Below are positions 1 to 4,755 of a stretch of 7,057 bases of DNA, piece by piece. Location of the stretch: assembly GCA_012512545.1 (NCBI GenBank), contig JAAZDZ010000260.1, positions 1 through 7,057 of the forward strand, in the 5' to 3' direction. Position 1 is the first letter of the stretch. Each line of letters starts with the position of its first letter. Under the pieces are notes generated by a model. The model did no database searches. It was not told the DNA's origin and worked only from the letters and a program-made list of their open reading frames with translations. The position numbers and the translations under genes were made by a program. Origin of the DNA: Alcaligenaceae bacterium (GTDB taxonomy: Bacteria > Pseudomonadota > Gammaproteobacteria > Burkholderiales > Burkholderiaceae_B).

Positions 1-31
1 CCACAACCGTACCTCGTTCTATTGATTTCAT
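1..31 (-). CDS. Possible 5' end of an off-window gene downstream of a sigma-54 promoter
   Basis: A leftward reading frame opens at an ATG at 31-29 and stays open to the window edge for ten codons (MKSIERGTVV). It lies about 29 bases after the transcription start predicted for the sigma-54 promoter at 86-72, which is a sensible leader length. There is no good Shine-Dalgarno sequence before this ATG. A GAGG at 15-12 lies seven bases before an in-frame GTG at 4-2, so the true start could be that GTG, or could lie beyond the edge. Ten codons are too few to identify a product. The call rests only on position and the open frame. Confidence 0.25.
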   Translation of the reverse strand, partial: MKSIERGTVV

Positions 32-71
32 TGGCTTATATAAGAAATGCGAGTTGACCTGCCTGCAACTA

Positions 72-86
72 GCATATTCCGTGCCA
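72..86 (-). promoter_or_regulatory. Predicted sigma-54 (-24/-12) promoter P1, firing leftward off the window
   Basis: Read on the minus strand the site is TGGCACG-N4-ATGCT. The -24 block matches the sigma-54 consensus TGGCACG-N4-TTGCW completely, and only the first T of the -12 block is changed. The invariant GG (85-84) and GC (73-72) are separated by the required 10 bases. The -24 block begins at the first base after the TAA of the response regulator gene. The predicted start point is near position 60. No transcription terminator is visible between the regulator gene and this site, so read-through could also supply the downstream gene. Confidence 0.72.
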
Positions 87-1445
87 TTACCGCACGCTGG
101 ACGATGGCTCGTCAACGTCACCCTGCGCGCCATATTCCTCGAGGCGGTTGTAGAGTGTCTTGAGACTGATGCCCAGCATCTCGGCCGCCGCTTTCTTGAC
201 GCCGCCACACTGCTGGAGCGTGGCCAGTATCAGTTGCCGGTTCGCGTCGGCCAGCGGCACCCCCACAGGCACCGTGACTTCAGTCCCCCACCCGGTGGAG
301 TGGGAATCCAGGGAGAAAGAATTGAAATTGCCTTCTATCACGTCATCGGCCAGGATATAGCTGCGGTATACATAGTTGCGCAGTTCCCGGACGTTGCCCG
401 GCCAGGCATAGGTGATCATGGCCTGCCTGGCTTCCGCCGCAAAACGCTTGGTTGTGCCGTATTCCCGGTTCAATGCCTGAAGGAAATGATCGGCGATCAA
501 TAAGATGTCGCCCTCACGCTCGCGCAGTGGCGGCAGAACGAGCGGAAAGACGCTGAGGCGGTGGTAAAGGTCTTCGCGCAGGGTGCCCTTGGCCACGACC
601 TGCTCCGGGTTGCGGTTGGTTGCGGCGATGACCCGCACATCAGTCACAATCTCTTCGTGGGCGCCCACTCGCATGAAGCGGCCGGTTTCCAGCACCCGCA
701 ACAGCCTGACCTGCATCTCCATGGACATTTCCGTGATTTCGTCCAGGAACAGCGTGCCGCCGTGCGCCTGTTCAAAATACCCCTTGTGCTGCCGGTCAGC
801 GCCGGTAAAGCTGCCCTTTTCGTGACCAAACAGCTCGCTTTCAATCAGGTTGGGAGAAATCGCCCCACAGTTCACCGCCATGAAAGGCTGCTGATGCCGG
901 GCACTGGCCAGATGAATCGCTTCGGCAGCCAGTTCTTTGCCCGTACCGCTTTCCCCCACAAGCAGAACGGTGGCCTGGGTAGGCGCCACTTTTTCTACAT
1001 AGGCGCAAAAAAGCTGTATGGCTGGAGAAGAACCGACAATGCGGGAGAAAGCATTCTTGCCAGGCTCTCCTGCCGGCTTCTTCACCGCAGGGGCGGCGGT
1101 TTTGAGTTCGCCAAGAATATTTCGCAAGCGACGCAGAGCGATCGGCTTGGTCAGATAATCGGCTGCCCCGCAGCGTAGAGCCTCGATGGCGCTGTCTACG
1201 CTGGAATGCCCTGTAATGAATACAACCTGGCAATCATCCAGAGCCAGCCGTTTCCATAACTCAATGCCATTGCCGTCGGGCAGACTCATGTCAAGCAACA
1301 GGACATCCGGCTTATGCCGTTCAATCTGGATGCGGGCTTGCCGGATATCACCCGCCTGCGCCACGGTATACCCTTCTTCAACTGCAATTTCGGCAATAAG
1401 CTCACGGATGGCCGGCTCATCGTCGGTAATCAGTAGATGCGGCAT
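87..1445 (-). CDS. Sigma-54-dependent response regulator, NtrC family
   Basis: This is a 452-residue activator that would couple a phosphorylation signal to sigma-54 RNA polymerase by ATP hydrolysis. It has three domains. Residues 1-115 are a receiver with the acidic pair D8-D9, phospho-acceptor D52, T78 and K100. Residues 132-370 are an AAA+ domain with Walker A GESGTGKE (164-171), the sigma-54-contacting loop GSFTGA (211-216, the common A-to-S variant of GAFTGA), Walker B LFLDEI (232-237), REDLYHRL (290-297) and WPGNVREL (348-355). Residues 400-438 are a Fis-type helix-turn-helix (ANRQLILATLQQCGG and AAEMLGISLKTLYNRL). I chose the ATG at 1445 because the receiver begins there (MPHLLITDDE) and AGAGGT lies just upstream; the frame continues 41 codons further, but those encode no recognisable domain. 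No histidine kinase gene is in the window. It lies 138 bases downstream of the small-protein gene and is probably cotranscribed with it from P2. The specific role is unknown, so no symbol is given. Confidence 0.95.
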   Translation of the reverse strand: MPHLLITDDEPAIRELIAEIAVEEGYTVAQAGDIRQARIQIERHKPDVLLLDMSLPDGNGIELWKRLALDDCQVVFITGHSSVDSAIEALRCGAADYLTKPIALRRLRNILGELKTAAPAVKKPAGEPGKNAFSRIVGSSPAIQLFCAYVEKVAPTQATVLLVGESGTGKELAAEAIHLASARHQQPFMAVNCGAISPNLIESELFGHEKGSFTGADRQHKGYFEQAHGGTLFLDEITEMSMEMQVRLLRVLETGRFMRVGAHEEIVTDVRVIAATNRNPEQVVAKGTLREDLYHRLSVFPLVLPPLREREGDILLIADHFLQALNREYGTTKRFAAEARQAMITYAWPGNVRELRNYVYRSYILADDVIEGNFNSFSLDSHSTGWGTEVTVPVGVPLADANRQLILATLQQCGGVKKAAAEMLGISLKTLYNRLEEYGAQGDVDEPSSSVR

Positions 1446-1583
1446 AGTTACCTCTAAGGGTTGGAAAAGCCACTGCCCGATTGATGTTACAGGTTTTCCA
1501 GCCCTTTCCCCGGTAAGAAAGCATCTCATTTGCAACGATATACCAAACGGCCCCGCTGCCCGGCGCATCCTGTCAGCGCAGGC
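1446..1583 (-). other. 138-base spacer between the small-protein gene and the response regulator
   Basis: I see no gene and no terminator of the hairpin-plus-T-run type here. An inverted repeat with five-base arms (GCGCA / TGCGC) spans the end of the small-protein gene, but no T-run follows it. A sigma-54-like string (TGGTAT, then TTGCA) sits near 1531-1544, but its GG-to-GC spacing is one base short. The spacer is long for an operon junction, so an additional weak promoter for the regulator is possible, but I cannot support one. Confidence 0.5.
1450..1455 (-). promoter_or_regulatory. Ribosome binding site of the response regulator
   Basis: AGAGGT on the minus strand ends four bases before the ATG at 1445. 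It favours this start over the longer in-frame extension to 1568. Confidence 0.7.
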
Positions 1584-1946
1584 TCAACCAGGCTTGCGCG
1601 GCGGAGTCGGATGGTCGCTCGCGCGTTCGCCCGGGCGCTTGGGTAATTGCTGGTTATCGCGTCTTTGCGGAGGCGGCTGCTGGCCGTGTTCCGTCAGTTC
1701 CTCACGCACTTGCTGGCTGGCGATCTGGCCTGCGCTGCCATGCTGATTGCCACGCGCCACTTCACGGGTGTCCGGTTCGGGCGGCGCCTGATCGGCGGCC
1801 TCCCCGCGCGCGCCGCTCTCCTGCCAGTGGCGCGGCATATGCTGGACATCTTTCGTAACGTCCCTCTGCGCATTCTTCAATTGCGCCTTTCCGGCGCCGA
1901 TTCCCTTATCCTGATTGCGTTTTTCTTCTCTATCGGTCTGCCGCAT
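1584..1946 (-). CDS. Small hydrophilic protein of unknown function (120 aa)
   Basis: I do not recognise this protein. It has 120 residues, is dominated by Q, R, E, D, P, G and A, contains no cysteine and one tryptophan, and has no hydrophobic run long enough for a signal peptide or membrane segment. It looks largely disordered, with proline-rich stretches (QAPPEP, GQQPPPQRR, PTPPRKPG) in its second half. It is probably real. The ATG at 1946 has a perfect AAGGAG seven bases upstream, and the gene lies about 65 bases downstream of the start point predicted for sigma-54 promoter P2. The frame extends upstream to 2054, but a start there would lie upstream of the promoter, so the shorter form is preferred. 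It is the first gene of the probable unit with the response regulator. Possible roles are a stress-related or regulatory accessory protein, but nothing in the sequence decides this. Confidence 0.68.
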   Translation of the reverse strand: MRQTDREEKRNQDKGIGAGKAQLKNAQRDVTKDVQHMPRHWQESGARGEAADQAPPEPDTREVARGNQHGSAGQIASQQVREELTEHGQQPPPQRRDNQQLPKRPGERASDHPTPPRKPG

Positions 1947-1953
1947 CTCTGGT

Positions 1954-1959
1954 CTCCTT
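1954..1959 (-). promoter_or_regulatory. Strong ribosome binding site of the small hydrophilic protein
   Basis: A perfect AAGGAG on the minus strand, followed by seven bases and then ATG (1946). This is the main evidence that the short, low-complexity frame is translated, and it fixes the start. Confidence 0.75.
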
Positions 1960-2022
1960 GAGTTCGGCCTGCACCCGCCGTCATGGCTGGCGGCTGCCTC
2001 GGCCCATAATCCCTTGAATTGA

Positions 2023-2037
2023 GCAAACCCTGTGCCG
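2023..2037 (-). promoter_or_regulatory. Predicted sigma-54 (-24/-12) promoter P2 for the small protein and response regulator
   Basis: The minus strand reads CGGCACA-N4-TTGCT. The invariant GG (2036-2035) and GC (2024-2023) are 10 bases apart and the -12 block TTGCT is perfect. The -24 block deviates at its first base (C for T) and last base (A for G). The predicted start point is near 2011, giving a leader of about 65 bases before the ATG at 1946. If used, it would make production of the sigma-54 activator itself sigma-54-dependent. Confidence 0.6.
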
Positions 2038-2044
2038 CGCCCGC

Positions 2045-2059
2045 TTGCCGACACGGCAA
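2045..2059. repeat. Perfect inverted repeat TTGCCG-N3-CGGCAA
   Basis: Two perfect six-base arms surround ACA. The centre lies about 41 bases upstream of the start predicted for P2 and about 217 bases upstream of that for P3. Its length and symmetry suit a dimeric helix-turn-helix protein such as the neighbouring Fis-type activator. Close to P2 it could also act negatively. That it binds a protein is inference. Confidence 0.45.
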
Positions 2060-2111
2060 AGCACCGCGTAGAACTTACAAAGACGGGACGGAACTGCTTC
2101 TCTCCTTATCT

Positions 2112-2136
2112 ATGCCACAGGGCGGAAAGTCGGCAT
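2112..2136. repeat. Spaced inverted repeat ATGCC-N15-GGCAT
   Basis: Five-base perfect arms lie at 2112-2116 and 2132-2136 in the divergent intergenic region. The right arm is part of CGGCAT, which shares its core with the palindrome at 2045-2059. Arms this short can arise by chance, so this is a weak operator candidate. Confidence 0.25.
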
Positions 2137-2143
2137 GAGCTGC

Positions 2144-2159
2144 TTCAAACGACTTTGAA
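2144..2159. repeat. Perfect inverted repeat TTCAAA-N4-TTTGAA, candidate upstream activator site
   Basis: A 16-base perfect dyad lies almost midway between the two divergent sigma-54 promoters. Its centre is about 117 bases upstream of the predicted P3 start and about 140 bases upstream of the predicted P2 start. Both distances are usual for enhancer sites of NtrC-family activators, so one site could serve both promoters. I found no good IHF consensus between it and either promoter. The binding protein is inferred from position only. Confidence 0.45.
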
Positions 2160-2242
2160 AAACGTGCGGAGCAGCCCGCAATGCCGCAGCCTGCCTGGCC
2201 TCACACATGCCGAAACACAACCCAGACCCGGTTACGAAAAAC

Positions 2243-2257
2243 TGGCACGGTCATTGC
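2243..2257 (+). promoter_or_regulatory. Predicted sigma-54 (-24/-12) promoter P3, upstream of rpoN
   Basis: TGGCACG-N4-TTGC matches the sigma-54 core consensus at every defined position, with GG (2244-2245) and GC (2256-2257) exactly 10 bases apart; only the following W is G. The predicted start point is near 2269, leaving a 29-base leader that contains the AAGGAG of rpoN. A -24/-12 promoter here implies that this sigma-54 gene is transcribed by sigma-54 polymerase, either its own or a paralogue's. Confidence 0.82.
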
Positions 2258-2286
2258 GTGAACCTCTTTGCCGATAAACCCCTCGG

Positions 2287-2292
2287 AAGGAG
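2287..2292 (+). promoter_or_regulatory. Ribosome binding site fixing a GTG start for rpoN
   Basis: AAGGAG is followed five bases later by GTG at 2298. The alternative upstream TTG at 2268 has no ribosome binding site and lies at the predicted transcription start. The downstream in-frame ATG at 2319 also lacks a binding site. Confidence 0.8.
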
Positions 2293-2297
2293 ATGTT

Positions 2298-3800
2298 GTG
2301 GCACAACTTATTCATGAAATGAGGGCCAAGCAGCAGACTACGCTGACGCCCCGACTTCAACAGTCTGTCAAGCTTCTGCAGATGTCCACACTGGATTTCA
2401 GCCAGGAAGTCGCCGAAGCGATCGCCAACAACCCTTTTCTGGATGAAGAAGACGGGCTGTCTGCCGAAGAGACTATGACCGACGCCCCTGCCCATGCCGC
2501 AGCGCAAGAACCGCCGCCCGCCGATCTGGAAAGCAACCCCCTGCCTGCCTCCAATGCGGAAGACAGCGCAGAGTATGATCAGGTTGTCCAGGCTGACTAC
2601 GACGCCAGCGCGGAAACCAGCAGCGGGTATTCTGGCGACTACCCCACGAGCCGCCCTGCGGACCAGCCCGAAACCGATGTCGGCCAGTGGGCCCGCAGCG
2701 AAACATCCTTACAGGATGCGCTGCGCAGCGACCTGCGCAGCTACCCGCTCAGTGAACGCGACCTTTGCCTGACCGAAGTCATTATTGAAGCGCTCGACAG
2801 CGACGGCTATCTGCGCATCCCGCTTGACGACCTGATCAAGAAGGGCCAGTTGGAACCCATGCCTGCAGCCAGCGAATGGGAAACGGCATTGCAGCTGGTG
2901 CAGCACTTGGGCACACCCGGAATCGGCGCTCGCAACCTCCAGGAGTGCCTCAGCCTGCAACTGGCCGCCTTACCAGAGGAAACCGAAGGGCGGCAACTGG
3001 CGCTGCGCATTGTGGAAAATGCCCTTGAGCGGCTGGGCCGTTGCGATTATGCGGGGCTGGCCCGCTGCCTGAAGGTGTCGGAATCTGCCATCCATCGGGC
3101 ATGCCTGCTGATTCGCAACCTGGAGCCCCGCCCCGGCGCGCGCTTCAGCAGCGTAGACCCTTCTTGCTATGTCATCCCTGATGTCTACGTGCGCAAAGCG
3201 GGGCATTTATGGGTTGCAACATCCAATGACAGCGCTATACCGCGCGCCAGAATCAACACGGTATACGCGCAGCTGTTTCGCCAGAGCCGTTATGATGAAC
3301 GGCCGCTGATGGCGCAGGCGCTGCAGGAAGCGCGCTGGCTGATGCGCAGCCTGGAGCAACGCAGCCATACCATTACCCGGGTCGCGCAAGCCATTGTGGC
3401 GCGCCAGCAAACCTTCTTCGATTATGGCGATGTGGCGCTGCGGCCCATGATGCTGAGCGAAATCGCGGAAGAACTGGGCATGCATGAATCCACGGTGTCG
3501 CGCGCCACCAGCAATAAATACCTGGCCTCGCCCCAGGGAATTTTTGAATTCAAGTATTTTTTCTCCCGGGAACTGTCCACGCATTCTGGCGGCACCTGCT
3601 CAGCCGTGGCTGTGCGCGCCCTGATACAGGAAATGATTGAAACCGAGAACCCGGCCGCCCCGCTGTCTGACGTCATGCTGGCCCAGCGCCTGGCGCAGGA
3701 AGGCGTGCAGGTCGCGCGCCGCACGGTATCCAAATACCGCGCGCAGATCAGGTTTCCGCCTGCCGAACAGCGCCGTCGCCCCACTGCGGCCCTGCAATGA
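2298..3800 (+). CDS. rpoN: RNA polymerase sigma-54 factor (RpoN), probable accessory copy
   Basis: A 500-residue sigma-54 factor (GTG start) that directs RNA polymerase to -24/-12 promoters and needs an AAA+ activator. Region I is the glutamine/leucine-rich segment TLTPRLQQSVKLLQ and onward (about 15-50). Region II is acidic (about 50-130). The core-binding region includes GIGARNLQECL (208-218). The helix-turn-helix region includes EIAEELGMHESTVSR (388-402) and GIFEFKYFFS (414-423). The RpoN box is ARRTVSKYR (473-481). All regions are present at full length, so it looks functional. The family box usually reads ARRTVAKYR, and the segment after HESTVSR is ATSNKYL instead of the common VTTNKYM, which suggests a divergent paralogue. 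It lacks lptB upstream and hpf/ptsN downstream, the usual proteobacterial neighbours, and is divergent from a sigma-54-dependent regulator. P3 predicts sigma-54-dependent expression. That a second, housekeeping rpoN exists elsewhere is inferred. Confidence 0.96.
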   Translation: MAQLIHEMRAKQQTTLTPRLQQSVKLLQMSTLDFSQEVAEAIANNPFLDEEDGLSAEETMTDAPAHAAAQEPPPADLESNPLPASNAEDSAEYDQVVQADYDASAETSSGYSGDYPTSRPADQPETDVGQWARSETSLQDALRSDLRSYPLSERDLCLTEVIIEALDSDGYLRIPLDDLIKKGQLEPMPAASEWETALQLVQHLGTPGIGARNLQECLSLQLAALPEETEGRQLALRIVENALERLGRCDYAGLARCLKVSESAIHRACLLIRNLEPRPGARFSSVDPSCYVIPDVYVRKAGHLWVATSNDSAIPRARINTVYAQLFRQSRYDERPLMAQALQEARWLMRSLEQRSHTITRVAQAIVARQQTFFDYGDVALRPMMLSEIAEELGMHESTVSRATSNKYLASPQGIFEFKYFFSRELSTHSGGTCSAVAVRALIQEMIETENPAAPLSDVMLAQRLAQEGVQVARRTVSKYRAQIRFPPAEQRRRPTAALQ

Positions 3801-3825
3801 AGAGGCCAGACGGAGGGGTTAACCT
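3801..3825. other. Convergent 25-base gap between rpoN and the pseudouridine synthase gene
   Basis: The two stop codons face each other across 25 bases. A small palindrome GGTTAACC (3818-3825) and five-base arms GCCAG/CTGGC flanking the gap are the only symmetry. No hairpin with a T-run is visible on either strand, so no intrinsic terminator can be claimed. Overlapping convergent transcripts are possible. Confidence 0.5.
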
Positions 3826-4755
3826 TCAGCCTGGCACGCCTGATTCCACGCACGATAGAACGCGCTGGCTTTCAAAGCGGCGCGTGCGCCCATCGACAGG
3901 ATCTCGAAACTCGATGGCACGCGCCAGGAGCTGCAACGGCCGCTGGAAGTCTTCTTCAATGCGCTCCTCATTGTGCTCGTCGTATGGCTCGGGCGGGTAG
4001 AAGCCGTCATTCAGTATCGGCATGCCCAACGCATTCAAATGAACACGCAACTGATGCTTGCGCCCGGTCAGGGGACTGAGCCGCAGATGCGCCAGCCCGC
4101 CTGTACCCAGCCAGCGCAGCAGTTCGATGCGGGTTTCGCTGTTGGCCGGGCCAGCCACTTCGTGCATGAGAAACCGCCCCGGCATTTCTTCCATGCGGCT
4201 GCGATACACCAGAGGGAATTCGAGGCTGGCTGGCGGCACGGCCACGGCTTCGTATTCTTTGATCACTTCACGCGCCTGGAACAATGCCTGATAGCGGCCC
4301 CGGCAGGCAGGATCAGCGCAGAACACGAGTATTCCCGCCGTTTCGCGATCAAGCCTGTGAATGGGAGAAAGCGTTGACAGGCCCAGTTCGTTGCGCAGGC
4401 GCACCAAAGCCGTGTGGCGCAGATAACGGCCAGATGGCGTGGTCGCCATGAAGTGCGGCTTATCCACTACAACCAGACGCTCATCGCGATACAGCACCGG
4501 CAGCTCAAAAGGCACCGGGACTTCATCAGGCACCTCGCGGTGATACCAGAGCCAGCGACCCGCGCGGTATGGCGTATCCGGGCGCTGGGCGACACCGTGA
4601 TCATCGACGATGTCGCCCGCTTCCAGGCGGCTGTGCAAGAGCGCCTGCGGCATACGCGGAAAACGCTCACTGAGAAAATCCAGCAGGCGTTCCCACGGCC
4701 CTTCCGGCAAGTACACCCGGCTGGGCGGTATGCCGTCGCGTTCAGGCAGCGGCAT
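3826..4755 (-). CDS. RluA-family RNA pseudouridine synthase
   Basis: A 309-residue enzyme predicted to isomerise uridine to pseudouridine in rRNA or tRNA in the cytoplasm. An N-terminal part resembling an S4-type RNA-binding region (about 20-75, WERLLDFLSERF through DDHG) precedes the catalytic domain. The catalytic motif is HRLDRETAG (133-141) with D136 as the expected nucleophile. Other family blocks are VVVDKPHFMATTPSG (95-109), KEYEA (166-170) and GRKHQLRVH (231-239). Length and motif order fit an intact RluA-type protein; the target base and RNA cannot be read from the sequence, so no rlu/tru symbol is given. The ATG (4755-4753) follows the TGA of the TRAP permease gene with no gap (TGAATG) and no good ribosome binding site of its own, so translation is probably coupled to the upstream gene. 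The functional link to transport is not evident. Confidence 0.93.
   Translation of the reverse strand: MPLPERDGIPPSRVYLPEGPWERLLDFLSERFPRMPQALLHSRLEAGDIVDDHGVAQRPDTPYRAGRWLWYHREVPDEVPVPFELPVLYRDERLVVVDKPHFMATTPSGRYLRHTALVRLRNELGLSTLSPIHRLDRETAGILVFCADPACRGRYQALFQAREVIKEYEAVAVPPASLEFPLVYRSRMEEMPGRFLMHEVAGPANSETRIELLRWLGTGGLAHLRLSPLTGRKHQLRVHLNALGMPILNDGFYPPEPYDEHNEERIEEDFQRPLQLLARAIEFRDPVDGRTRRFESQRVLSCVESGVPG

Larger units (their letters stand above)
2045..2273. repeat. Cluster of six WTGCCG hexamers in the intergenic region
   Basis: Counted by eye on both strands, the hexamer (A/T)TGCCG occurs at 2045-2050 (+), 2054-2059 (-), 2131-2136 (-), 2181-2186 (+), 2207-2212 (+) and 2268-2273 (+). 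A random sequence of this length and composition would hold well under one. Two copies form the perfect dyad at 2045-2059. They may be half-sites for one regulator, but the rightmost copy overlaps the predicted rpoN transcription start and could be chance. Confidence 0.35.

Noticed and set aside
1531..1544. Minus-strand TGGTAT followed by TTGCA upstream of the response regulator, resembling a fourth sigma-54 promoter.
   Set aside because: The GG-to-GC spacing is 9 bases instead of the required 10 and the -24 block is poor (TGGTAT for TGGCAC).
1446..1568. N-terminal extension of the response regulator to an upstream start at 1568.
   Set aside because: The extra 41 residues match no receiver structure, whereas the ATG at 1445 has AGAGGT upstream and begins directly at the first receiver strand.
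1573..1602. Inverted repeat GCGCA / TGCGC at the end of the small-protein gene as a possible terminator.
   Set aside because: The arms are only five bases, the loop is long and no T-run follows, so it does not look like an intrinsic terminator.
1947..2054. Longer form of the small protein, with a start at 2054 (156 residues).
   Set aside because: That start would overlap and precede promoter P2, has no clear ribosome binding site, and the ATG at 1946 has a perfect one.
2172..2195. Two near-identical copies of GCAGCCYGC in tandem in the intergenic region.
   Set aside because: Only two short imperfect copies, with no further units or symmetry; probably chance.
3831..3846. TGGCACG on the plus strand just after the rpoN stop, resembling a -24 element.
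   Set aside because: There is no GC at the -12 position (ATTC there), it lies inside the pseudouridine synthase coding sequence, and no rightward gene follows.
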